Source: Thamnaconus septentrionalis
Lineage: Eukaryota; Chordata; Actinopteri; Tetraodontiformes; Monacanthidae
Assembly (NCBI GenBank): GCA_009823395.1
Contig: CM020518.1
Location: forward strand, 12,644,501-12,708,500
Length of the DNA stretch: 64,000 nt
Reading direction: 5' to 3'
In this document: piece after piece, positions 50,201-61,250 of the stretch
How the letters are laid out: every line of letters starts with the position of its first letter
How positions within the stretch are numbered: position 1 is the stretch's first letter
Notes under the pieces: model-generated
Databases searched by the model: none
The model's input: the letters and a program-made list of their open reading frames with translations, nothing else
Told to the model about the DNA's origin: nothing
Position numbers and translations under genes: made by a program

Positions 50201-53200
50201 CAGAAACATCTGCCTCGCATTGACTTCAGACAGCACATTGTGTAACGCTGGGGGACTGCCGCAGCTTTGACGCGAAATGGAGAAAAACATTCTGCTGCTC
50301 TAAAGTCTTGTGCCACAAAAACCTATCCATTGTTCCACCATTACAACAAAAGTAATTACTAAGGCTGCGTTCACACTGCAGGCGAATCTGATTCAAATCA
50401 GATTCCTTCTCAAATCCGAATTTTAGGGCTGACTGTCCACACTGTTTTTAGCAAGTGTCCAAATGGGATTTGGCTCTTTTCAGACTGGGCCACATTATTG
50501 ACCCATGTGATAGGTTGCCATAGCAACAACATAAGAGTGGAGGCATCGTCCAGCGCGTGTAGTGTGTGATATCATATACACACTGATGAGCCAATGAGTG
50601 TCCTCCTCTGTCCTGGGACTGCTGTTTTCTACTTCTTCTGTCTGCTCCATTACGTTACAGCTCCGCACCTCCAATGGCGCCCTCTGGTCTGGCACAATGG
50701 GTCTTGTGTCGCGTAGAGTGATGTCATGGACAGTCAAAGCCCATCGGTGTGTTTGGAGCTGTTCAGACAGAGACGTATCTGTCCAAATGCGATTTGAAAC
50801 GACCTCCCGTAGGTGGTTATGATTCGTTTTGCAAAAATTGGATTTCATGTGATTTGTGACTGTTCAGACTACAAAAGAATCATCCAGTTTCAATCTGGTT
50901 GGGCTAAAAATCGGATTTTGGCTAGCAGTCTGAACGTGGCTTAAGTAACCACTGCTCATGCACCAAAAAAGCCAAAGTGTAACGACACAGGTGGTTATAG
51001 CAGAAGTGTCCGCGAGGCTAACTAGCCAATATGCTCCCAGCTAGCGTGGCACATTTTAATCAGGCATCGATATGTGTGTTGTGCATTCAATTAAAGCGCA
51101 ATAAAATGTTGTCATTTCCAGCAAAGTGGGAAAATGGACAAACAGGGTTAGGAGCAACAGTACCCATGTTTAATTTAGTTCACCAGGGAAAAGTTTGATG
51201 AATGATGCTAAAATGCTCTGTTGGAGCTCCTTAGATGCTCCTGTGAGTTCAATCAACACTTAAAGCCACTGAATAATATTGTGGGGGGAAGGAGGGGGCA
51301 AGCAAGGTAACCCATGACAGCTGGGAAAACTCTCAACAGGCCTTTCACTTGGATGCCTGATCCAAATGATTTGATTTAGAATGTTTTTGAGTTCTTTTGA
51401 GTTTCTCTTTTTTTACTGCTCCTCATTAGCATCTAAATAATTCGGATGAGAACGGCTCCCATTCAAAAGGCGACAATGGCACCTTGCGAGCATTCACGTT
51501 TTTTCCATGTTTGAGTCTTAATCATCGGCCTCCTCGCTGACACGCGCCTCATCCCGCTGCATTCCTCAACCTCCTCTCCTTTATTCCCCCTGTGGCTCCT
51601 ATTAAACCGGCCTCCTCTTTGAGACCCCACTCTGCGTGTCTCGTCTTCTTTTCTCCCTCCTCATGACTCTTCCCTCCTTCGCCGCAATCTAATGAAAGGC
51701 CGCCTGCCCCCCTTTTCTGAACGCACTTTTTCTCCTTTCAAATCTTGTTTTTTTTTTTCCCCTGTCCGGAATTCCTCCTCTTCGTTCTAGCTCTCTGTGA
51801 GAGGAGGGATCTTGAATACCTGGGTCAAGAAGGGTCTCCCAACCTGTGTGTTGAGACGGAGACCAACGCTGGATTTAGTCCAAACCCTAATCACCTCTAA
51901 ATTCTCTCTCTCTAGCGCTCTGTTCTCTGGGGCCTCTACCTATTCGCTTGCTACACCCTTTCCGGTACCTTCCTATGTTCTGGGCTCGTTTGCGGGCTCC
52001 CCCGCTGTGAGTGCACGTTGTAGTTTGGGGGTCCCATCTCGAATGGAAGCAAAATGAAAGAAGTCGTTCTGTGTCATCCCGCCCGTGTTTTTTTTTTTAC
52101 GCTTAGCATCTATACCTGCAGAAAAAAATCTAACACTTGAGCGCCACCAAAGACTCTCTATCCCTAAAAGTTTCCCAGTCATGCAAAAATATGCAGCTGA
52201 GCGCATGTGCAAACAATTAAGACGCTTGCATGTCACTTGTGCAATCGTCTGTGGATGAGTTCGCCACCATGGCTTTTATAATTTGGTTTGCAAAAAACAA
52301 AAAAAAACGCTGAGGTCGGAAATGTTGTAATGAGCCAGTCATGTCGCTGTGGTTGTCACAGCTCCACAGAACGACCTCAGATGGGATCGTGGGAGTTGTT
52401 TTTTATTATTGTTATTAATTTGCAATCAGCAGCAAACATGGAAGAGGCCTCCTGTTTCTTCCGGTTTGTTTGGCTTCTTTACTAGATGGATACATGATTT
52501 TCTAAATCATGTATTATACATATCATAATTATTACTGATAAATATAGTTAATAAATAGCAGCGACCATTCAAATCACAGAAACTGTCAACAAGCCTCATT
52601 TCCTGGTTATAAAATACTTCAACATATTGACGCACCAAACATTTGTTTGTTTTGTTTTTTTTTGCTAGGTCGAACTCATAAAGGCCTAATGAAATGTTTT
52701 TGGAACCCGCTCCCGTAACAACTTACCGTGAATAAACCTGAGATAAAGTAGGTGTTAAGGCCTCTGTGTTGTTTTCGCAGAACTCTACCAGGGGAAAATG
52801 GGATTTGAGTGGGCGGGGGATTTGACCCATGTGTCAAGAATGTGAAGAAAGGCTTGTTTATGACAAGGTTGGAACACCAAAATTGCTCGCAAATCTGTCT
52901 AATCAGGACCATATTGCTGGGGTCAGGCTTGGAAAGAAGTTAAGAGTCCTTCCAAGGCCAAGTCTCTCTATTTTCCTTTTTGTTGCATGGCAAGGGAGGC
53001 TGCATGTATATTGTGTCGCCAGCAACATGGGGACACAAGGTGGTTGCCGTTGCTTCATGGTGACCAGTTTCAATTGTTTCCTATTTACCTAGAGAGCTGA
53101 AATATGCCTCATATATGCAGCAGTGGCGAGATGATCGTTGTGCTTGGCAGAGATGACTCGCGCTCGTGCTGGGCCGACCACATTACCACCAGATTTGTCA

Positions 53201-55189
53201 AATTCCTCCAGACCCGGAGCGTCCTGAGATGGAGGGAAAGTCGTGCAGCAGGGAACAGATCTTTGCTTTTTTTTTTTTTTTTTAAGGGGGGACAAAAAAC
53301 CTTCCCGCTGTGTCACTGTTGATCTTACGGGATGAAAAAAAATAAAGGTATTCATATTTTCACACCTTGGCCCAATCCTGGCTGTTTTGCTCTCAGGTAT
53401 GTGCTGACAGCGGGAGCCGTGCGGCCTTCCGGGGTAACTTACATAAACATGGACAAAGAGCTTTTTGTGGCCGAGTGGCAGCCCGCTGTCGCCTGAATCA
53501 GCACTTTCTTTGGTGTTTCTTCCCAAAAGCGCGTCCTCTGCTCTCCGCAGGTCCTGGCGGGCAGCGACGGTTGACCCCGACTTGGAGTGACAACCCGGGC
53601 TTCAACGTGTCCATTCACGCCGGCATCCGATCCTCCAACTGGAAGCTGCTGACTGGCTACCCAGGTACGGCGCTTGTGTCGCGCACAATGACGTTTGGCA
53701 CGAGCGCAAATAAATGGGGGGAAATAGAGCACCGATACACCTGAGGCCACTTCTTAACGTTCCTTTTTACATTTTTTGCAGAAATAGGGAAATTGATTTT
53801 TTGCCGATATCCCATAAGCCAACATTGTCCAAACGCTTAATTTCCAATACCGATAAAAAACAATACCTATATATGCATTACTTTTCCCCCAAAACTAATT
53901 TTAGGTCACATCACATCACATATTTCTTAGAAAATAAGAACACCATTCCAGCTTAAGTTATAGAAAAGTGCAATATTTATTCTTAACATTTGTCCCACGG
54001 AATGGAAATGAGGTAACGTGCCCACAAAGGAAACAAAAGTGCAGATATAGACAGACTCAGTCCTTAGCCCATTGCTGAACATGAGCAAAAACAAAACCTA
54101 CACCCCCTCGAGCTTCCATGATTTATATTCCTGCACATTGGGCGAAAGCACGGGTTGTCATTATTGGAGGAAGAACCGATAGCGATATGCAGAAATATTA
54201 CAAAAGAAAATGCTAGTATCGAGGCGATATTAACGGCGGGCCAATATTATCGGACGTCCCTAATTAGAACATTTTTAAATGACTGATTTGATCAAGGTTT
54301 GAACTGTGAAAGGGTTGGGATGAAAGGTTAGGGTGAAATGTTAAAGGCCTAAGTTGTCTATTGGTTTATTGAGGCCGTAGCTACCTGATAACACATAAAT
54401 CAACAGGTGAAACAATATTTCCTCCTGATCTTCCACCAGAGGCCCCATATTATGAAAATTTCCCAAGGAAATCGGCATGTTCTAAACAGAGGGCTAAATG
54501 TGTTTTTTCCCTTGAGAGTTATTTGATGGTTAATTAATATTGAGGGGACGGAATATGAAGTTCTAAAAATGGTTTGAATGTTGTGCCGTGGATTACATTT
54601 CCCATGAGCCACTGCTTCTTTACTGTTTCATCAAACCCTACCTTCAGTTCATCAGTTAATTGCATAATGAAAAAGAAAATCAAACATGTAGTGCCCTGCA
54701 CTGCATTGCCTAACTGAAAAAGACAGTAGTTCCACATTAAGATGTTTTGGCTCCTTAAGGGTTCCTGTTTTGGGTTCAAATGAGTTTTGTGTCTTTATTT
54801 TTTACATAAAATGCTCTGAATCTACCAATCGTCAAGGAAGAAAAAATGTAGCACAGTAGTAAAAAATGTACATAAGTCCCTTGAAGATATGTACCGTAAC
54901 TACTGGCCACGTCTCTCCTCCAGGATGTGACCTGTGGTTCCCGCGGCCCGGCCACAACGCCTCCGAGTCGGCATCTCCACGGCGGCCGCCCCTGAAGTCC
55001 GTGATGCTGTTTGACATCGAAAAAGACCCGGAGGAGAGGAACGAAGTCTCCGCTCATTACCCCACGGTGGTGGACTACCTCCTCACGCGGCTCAATCAAT
55101 ATCAGAGAAGCGCTGTGCCAATCACGTACCCCGATGAGGACCCCAAGTGTGACCCGGGCCCCACTGGAGCCTGGGGACCCTGGGCCTAG
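41265..55189 (+). CDS. arsb: Arylsulfatase B, lysosomal (8 exons, 514 aa)
   Basis: Lysosomal N-acetylgalactosamine-4-sulfatase that removes 4-sulfate from dermatan and chondroitin sulfate. Exons: 41265-41528, 42199-42385, 42501-42691, 43092-43299, 46983-47226, 48796-48866, 53551-53664 and 54924-55189. All are GT/AG and phases close to 1545 bp ending TAG. A signal peptide is visible at about residues 8-26 ([17 protein letters not shown]). Active-site residues fall at the family spacing: Asp37/Asp38 (ADDFG), Cys75 in CTPSR (the formylglycine precursor), Arg79, Lys129 and His131 (GKWHLG), His226 (AVHSPL), Asp284/Asn285 (DNGG) and Lys302 ([10 protein letters not shown]). Several N-glycosylation sites are present (NVT, NIT, NNT, NVS, NAS). 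It ends GAWGPWA. Length is near the human 533 aa, the difference being mostly in the leader. Exon number matches human ARSB. Introns 4 and 6 are large and transposon-bearing. Confidence 0.97.
43542..43858. mobile_element. hAT-type non-autonomous transposon in arsb intron 4
   Basis: The ends CAGTGTTTCTCAACTGG and CAGTTGAGAACCACTG are inverted repeats, and both flanks are TTGTAAAT (43534-43541 and 43859-43866). This is a perfect 8-bp target duplication, diagnostic of hAT. It is 317 bp without coding capacity. A solo right-end-like piece lies near 42988-43006 (CAGCAGTTGAGAACCACC). Confidence 0.9.
45148..45570. mobile_element. Second hAT-type element in arsb intron 4
   Basis: It starts TAGGGATGTTAACAATTAGT and ends TTTGCATCCCTA, with perfect 8-bp duplications ATTCGCAT at 45140-45147 and 45571-45578. 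The interior, rich in ATCGATTAAT words near both ends, has no ORF. It is 423 bp and non-autonomous, and the perfect duplication suggests fairly recent insertion. Confidence 0.9.
47520..47792. mobile_element. TTAA-type MITE (copy 1) in arsb intron 5
   Basis: The ends GGTCCAGTGTGTAAAA and TTTCACACACTGGACC are near-perfect inverted repeats flanked by TTAA at 47516-47519 and 47793-47796. This is the piggyBac-type target. It is 273 bp with no coding content. A related copy lies at 49362-49628. Confidence 0.8.
49362..49628. mobile_element. TTAA-type MITE (copy 2) in arsb intron 6
   Basis: Same family and same orientation as 47520-47792 (shared interior such as GGCAGCTAACTAG and AGTATGTTAAGC). The right end TTTTACACACTGGACC is intact and the left end degraded, with no clean TTAA on the right. 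It is older than, or more decayed than, copy 1. Confidence 0.7.
50361..50942. mobile_element. PIF/Harbinger-like or hAT-like MITE in arsb intron 6
   Basis: The left end AAGGCTGCGTTCACACTGC and the inverted right end AAGCCACGTTCAGACTGC (shown reversed) match over most positions. The flanks suggest a 3-bp TAA duplication, but the boundary is ambiguous. About 580 bp with no intact ORF. Confidence 0.55.
53782..54258. mobile_element. Probable DNA-transposon relic in arsb intron 7
   Basis: The ends TAGGGA and TCCCTA and interior words such as GCCGATATCCC, AGCGATATGC and CCAATATTATCGG resemble a fish hAT-like MITE family. No target duplication could be found. Confidence 0.35.
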
Positions 55190-55932
55190 ATGGCGCCGCT
55201 GACACAGATGACCTGTTCAAAAGCTGGACTCTTGCAGGAAAGGTTTTATCGCTATTTTTTTTCGAAACGTTTTCATTGCCAAAACATGATCAACGAAAGA
55301 ACTCAGGTTAGCACCCAGTAGAGACCCTCATCCTGTATAAGTTCACTGTCAGAGCTGTAAGACAGCTCATGAGTTCAATGTTTCTGATTTGTAAAAACTA
55401 TCCCTCATCCACTTTATTTCCCCCGCATTGCACTGTGAAGCAACTCTTATAGGTCAGTTGCACCATCAATAAGAAGTGGGTAGCTGGGAATCCAAAAGTG
55501 TGTTTCCCTTTTATCTTGAAAATGCACTAATTGAAATTGTAAATAGAAAATATTTCCACTGGAAACATGTCGGTTTCAAGTCTTTCATGCATACATTTTG
55601 GTGAGAAATGGGCGTAAGTATGACATGTATTAACAAAAACCTGAAGACAAAGGAGGAAGAGGTGGAGACTTAGACGCAAACTTAAAAAGTTGCCAAAGGA
55701 GATCAAGACAAAGTGAATTTCTTACATTATTGTTGTTATGTGACTGTATGTCAGTTGTTTACATCTATTGTTTTCATGTTAATCTGACAGAAACAAATTT
55801 TCTTCTTGTCTTACGTTTTAAATGTTCTTTTTATTTTCATATCTTACCTTCCTAAAGCTGAGCTACGTGTCCACAGTGTTATTTTCCCTTTGTGGGTGGA
55901 ACTCTGTATTTATCAAGCTGAAATGTTGTAAA

Positions 55933-55938
55933 ATTAAA
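55933..55938 (+). terminator. arsb: arsb poly(A) signal
   Basis: ATTAAA about 745 bp past the stop codon. No AATAAA lies closer on this strand. Confidence 0.5.
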
Positions 55939-58900
55939 TGATTGAATCAATTATACCCCCCTGTGTTTGCCTCCTCTTTAAAGCGTAGGTGCTAAATGGG
56001 TTTGGTGACTTGTTTGGAGGTTGGATATGTGAGGAATGTCTTGTGCACGTCGGGCACCTCCTCTGTTTTGGCTTCAGCCACCGTCGCTATGTCAGCCTCA
56101 ACTGCGCTGTCCGCTGGAGATGCGGCGGTGCTTCTTGCAGCTCGTCACCGCATTTCCATTTACATAAGCGACCACACGCTGGAAGTGCAACACAGCAAAG
56201 GTAAAAATCCGATACTTCCACAGGGATAGTTTGCGTATCTGGAATCTGCGCGGGAGAGGCTAATTTCCTTAATACATACACCCCGTTTCACCTTTGACCC
56301 CCCGGTGATTGACCTCCCATTGGCAGCAGCGTGCAGACGAGCACAGGAAATGCTCCCCGCAGAGAGTGGGCGGCTCTGTCCTAATGTGGACTCTGACCCT
56401 TAACCTGCTCTGTGAGTTGACTGGCAGCTGAGCCGAGCCAGCAACAATGCAGGTTTCTGTGGAAAACAGTGGAGCTCCGGGGCATCGACACGGCCTCAGG
56501 CTGGCCCAGGCACCGCCCCGTCTTTGTCCGGCTGAAAGCGCTTTGTTGCTATGAGTCGGTTAGTTTTAAATTGCTTGTAAGTCACACAACTGCGCTAAAA
56601 AAGTAAACATACAGTAGAACAAAAAACTAAATTCTTTCCCAAAGCCCAGTTAGGAAAGGATGTGGATTGGTCCTGAACAGCTTGGCTCACCTGCAATCCA
56701 CAAAGAAAAACCAGCATTAGTTATCAAATGGCATCCAAAAGCTTTTTTCAGATAAGAGAAAATAAACACTATCTCAGGGGAATATGTATGTTCAAAAAAC
56801 AGCATGTATGTACAAACACAAAAGCACACTGCATGTCAGTTAATCTGTGGAACAGCTGTAGAGAAGACACGAAAACAAGATGGATATGGACAGGAAGTCT
56901 TAAGAGATAAACAAAGTGCTTTTTTGGCAGCTACGCTTTCTTTTCTTCTGTTTTTGTCTTCTACATGCTTTGATTGATAATCAATAAAAATAGGTGAAAA
57001 ACAAGTTTAATTTCATTTTAGATACATTGTTATAGAGTCTTCACCCTGTTGTTAATCAAATAAAGTAATAAATAAATAAATAAATAAAAACTCTGGTCTG
57101 ATTTAGCTTAGCTAACTTAACTTAGCCTCCAGTTTACGCCACGCGTGGCCCAAAAAAGTGTGGCTCGACTTTTTCTTGCCGAGGCAACGACTTCTCGCGT
57201 TAATGCTCGTGTAATGTGTCATTCGCAGTTTGAGGCCGTTTGAGTGAATTATTTATACAGTGGCAGTGCGGCTCCATATGGCCCGCCCAGGGCAATCACA
57301 GTTCCAACCTCACACTAAAATTTTAAGAGGCTGGACTACATTTCCTCGCTGTTATTTTTTTAAATATATTTACCTACATTGTTTTTGGTCGACTTTACCG
57401 CGCCTACAATTAAGCGGCTGAAGTGCACTGCTGCTTCTCGGGCAACTTGGCCCTTCGGTGGAACTTGAACCCGGGTCTCTGACAATGGTCATCTTCAATC
57501 ATGTTTTTCAAGAACGTGCCTCTGCGCGCTGTCGAGGCTGCAAAATTTGTCGCCGCCTCGCCCCGCTTGTTTACTCTGCAATCACAGCGATGCGTGTTTG
57601 AGTGACGGGTTAGCTATATGTAATTGGACGTTGCCGGCGCTCGACCGTCATTCAGAACCCGTGCCTCTTTTGCACCTCTCCAACCCACTTTGTGGTGAAG
57701 TTATTCCATCCTCACCCCTCCAAAACCCCCTTGTCATCACGTGGCAGCCGAGCCACAGCTCGTCTCCCGCTCATACGTCTCTTTCTTCTTCTTCTTTTTT
57801 CCCCCAAAGTGGCCATGGTGTGTCTTTCTGTGCTTAATCCTGCACTTTGACTCGGCCCTGAGCAGTCGGCCTCGTGCAGCGGCAGACGCACTTTGCAGCT
57901 CTGTTGCGCATCAGCGTCGCCTTCCCTGACACTTGGCAGGCTTTGTTTTCTCAGCTGTGACCAAGGCCGTGAGCTCTGGTGTGACGCTCCTGACAGATAT
58001 CGAGATGTTTCTTTGACACGCGTGCACGCACCAGGCCCTCGTGCACACACACACACACACACGCAGGCAAGAAAACATGGCCGCCGACCCCGACCGTCCC
58101 AAACACAGAAGGAAACATCGAGGGTGTCGCAGTGAAATGAAACTGAAATTCCAAACAAGATTGGGTCTGTGCTACCCGCCTGTGAAAACAGATTAAAATC
58201 GTACTGACCGGTGCAGCATGGAATGTGTTGAACGTTTAAGCCTGGAAGGGGCGGGGGGTCCGACAGCTCATCACACCCAATGACAAAAAAAATGAAAAAG
58301 AGAAAAAAAAAGAAATCCAGGCCACCGCCGTCGGGGTTGTTATATTGAATCAAACCTTGGCACTGTTACACCAATTCACAAATGATGGAGCTTTTCTTTA
58401 TTTAGAGTCTGATGCACCCTGTTACAACACAGCATAGGCAAATATCTAATTTTCTGGTCCAACTTGAACTACTTGTAACTTACTGAAAAGCTAAACGTTC
58501 AGTGAGGTCCGTGATGATACAAGATGATTGAAGTTCTATTTTGCAGTTTCAATGAAGTAATTGCACTGATAAATGAAGTGTAAAGACAAGATGTCAAGAC
58601 ACTGAAATTATATACTTGGCATTAATACCCATAAGCCACCTGTGGACACTCAATTTAGAAAGGAATCTGATGCATGTATTTGCAATTAAAACCAAACCTC
58701 CCCAAGGGTTGCAAATAGTTCTGATATATACAAGTTGTAAAAAGACAAGTCAGGCTTTCTGGAGCCTTGCCAGTTGGAAATCTATTCAGATCCCAAAAGT
58801 GAAGAAGCTTGGCAATGGGATTAGACTGTATGAACTAGAACTGGTCATAAAATACAGGACTGCTTGTGTTAACATTTAGCTTCTGATTTGAACGTTCAAG

Positions 58901-59546
58901 TCAGGTCACAACTATCCCAGGAACAGGATAACATTAGTGTTGTAATCACTGACAATGAGCGCAGAAGCTGTTTTGGTGAAAACTCCCAGATGGGGTCTTG
59001 AGATTTTCTCCGTGTTTCTAAACTATTCAAGTTTCGTTTGACAGCGAGGAGCAGAAATGAGAAGGCAGCGAGCTGCCCTGGCACCAGCACCGCCCTCCTT
59101 AGTCAGAACAGCCTCAAAAACAGTCCATTCATGTCATGTGGGCCGACAAAAGTTTTTGTTCTTCACATGAGAGCCGGTCAGCTTCCGCACAAACGTCTTA
59201 TTGATCCCGCGACTAGAAAACGTCTGGGAAACGCAGACGGATGTCTGGCAGTGTGTGCAGCGCACAGACTCACATGTCTGACCTGCATAGATGGAGTCTT
59301 CAGAATGTGAGCAATCTGTAGATAAGGCTTTGACTCCGGGGCTCAGCTGTTAGCCTCCCAGCGAAGGTTAAGACACGGATTTAGAGAGAATGCGACATTT
59401 AGACGATCCAAATGTTCAGTTGAAGTGGGGGGGGTCGGTGGCGTGGTGGGGTTGGGTCGGGGGTGCAGTCTGGGACGCTGAGACAGCAAATGTTTTTCTT
59501 TTTCTAGACATGAGGAAATCGTTCATCTTAACTAGTCCAAATAGCT

Positions 59547-59576
59547 AGCTGATTAAATTTGCAAATTTAATCAGCT
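59547..59576. repeat. Perfect 30-bp palindrome
   Basis: AGCTGATTAAATTTG followed directly by CAAATTTAATCAGCT, with no loop. Pairing extends further outward if a four-base AGCT insertion on the left is skipped. Confidence 0.85.
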
Positions 59577-59909
59577 ATTTTTGAACTATTTTGAATTGCT
59601 GTGGTGAAATTCACCGCACTCTGTTTGTGTTCCTAGTGTCTCGTGTTTACACGGAGGCCGCTCAGTCACTGCTTTGGACTGAGAAACATTGATTACATGC
59701 AACTTTCAGTCTCCCCTTTTCATCTGCAAATGTGACACAGATTTTGCAGCCTGGAGCACTGACCCACTGATCCAATATTGGCTACATTATGTGTTTGACA
59801 TTTGTGTTGCCACATCTCAACATGGCAACACAAACCCATACAAGTGAGACAGAAATCACTCCTTCTTAATTCCTTTATTAGACGAAATGAGTTGCTGAAG
59901 TTGAGTCTT

Positions 59910-59911
<2 letters not shown>

Positions 59912-59974
<63 letters not shown>
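59912..59974. repeat. (CT)n microsatellite, about 31 repeats
   Basis: Uninterrupted TC dinucleotides over about 63 bp, followed by CACACA. Confidence 0.95.
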
Positions 59975-59979
<5 letters not shown>

Positions 59980-60959
59980 TGCTGTAGCTTCTATGGTCTG
60001 AAAGAGATATGAAAAACTTTTACCTCAGACTGGGGAGGAGCGTGCTGTAACTTTTTTCCTGCTACTTTATACTATTGGAAAGGCTGTTTAAACAAATGTT
60101 TTGTTCCCGAAGGTCCCACAAGACAAGAATCATTTTACCAATGTGTTTAGCAGAGATATGTACCTCCAGCCATCGAAGGACTCCTCAGAGACTGACAAAA
60201 CTCAATAGTTTGCTTCTTTTACCAGCTAGACTTTTTCTGAGAATGTGTGATACTAAAACACAAAGAACTGAAAGTCAGCCTTGGCGACACAACGGACAGA
60301 TGTTCACTTTGCCTCAAGCCTCGTGATGTTTCTGTCTAAGCGTTGCCTTTTGCAGGAAGGCGAAGTCATGCATTTTGGCAAAAGGCTATGAACAGAGAAC
60401 TAAAAACGCAGCTTTTTGCTGTTCACAAACCTGCATAGGTACATTTAAATCTCATTAAAGCCACAAGGCTTTCAATATTAATGTGAATAATTGCACATAA
60501 TTTTCTTTTTTTTTTTTTTAAATACTTTTTTTAATCTCTCTTACAGTTCATGATATTTATATTTGTATGTATTGTATTGTATTGTTGTGATATTGTGCCA
60601 TTTCATTTTTTTTTTTTTTTTAGCTTTGTTGGTCCTATGAGCCGCAACCCAATTGTCCTTTTTGGGACATGAGATAAATAAACTGAAACTGAACTGAAAC
60701 TGAAACTGATAATGTTGCCATTTATAACCTCCCACAATCACCAAGTTCAGATTTTTCTTTTAATGTTGTTCTATATTACAGTTTTGGATCAGATCTGATC
60801 TTTGTTAAAAAGAAAAAAATGTTCACGTTTTCATGAAAAATCCGCATGTAAAACGTGTCTGGAGAGCAGCAGTGGTCATGCATAAAGTATTTGCTGATCT
60901 TTTGTGACCTGAAGTAAATAATGAGAGAGTCCCGGGGGACCGAGGCTGAGCTGCAGTGA

Positions 60960-61250
60960 TTGGCCGGCGAGGGGAGGGACCTGACGGGGCAGGTCACTCC
61001 CATCCACTCGGTAGTCGAGGGCGTCTGGGCCGGGTAGGGTAGGGTAGGGGAGGGGAGGTGGGACGGAGCCATTCATTCTTCTGTGGTTCCGGAGCAAACG
61101 CGGAGTGGTGAGGAGCTGAGAGTGAGAAGATAGAAACCCCTCAAGTCAGTGTCGAGCCCGAACCTTCGCCAAATCTCCAGAGAAGTCGCGACCAGAGCCG
61201 GAAAACATCGCCGGAGAGTCGGAAGAGCCGATAGTTCAACACGTAAGTAA
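60960..61250 (+). promoter_or_regulatory. GC/CpG-rich promoter-like patch with G-quadruplex motif
   Basis: CpG density rises sharply against its surroundings, with (GGGTA)-type G-runs at 61032-61058 and a strong donor (CACGTAAGTA) near 61241. It fits a plus-strand first exon whose remaining exons lie beyond the window. Confidence 0.4.
61080..61241 (+). other. Candidate 5' untranslated exon of the next gene (lhfpl2 by synteny)
   Basis: GC-rich sequence ending at the donor GTAAGT. It contains no ATG-initiated frame of note. In human the gene next to ARSB on this side is LHFPL2, in the same orientation as ARSB, and it has non-coding 5' exons (established synteny, from memory). Only the donor and composition are seen here. 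Confidence 0.35.

Larger units (their letters stand above)
55939..60960. other. arsb downstream intergenic region
   Basis: No gene is supported here. It holds an AAAT microsatellite (about 57064-57090), a CA run (about 58044-58061), a 63-bp CT microsatellite, a perfect 30-bp palindrome, a G-rich run (about 59426-59464), and near 60660-60710 a (CTGAAA)-like tail typical of a retroposon end. Confidence 0.6.

Noticed and set aside
52262..52320. Perfect Kozak context GCCACCATGG
   Set aside because: The frame closes after about a dozen codons and lies inside arsb intron 6.
57712..58353. 213-codon open frame on the minus strand
   Set aside because: Low-complexity stretches (Phe run from A/T tract, Cys-Val run from a CA microsatellite), no recognisable domain and no splice or promoter context.
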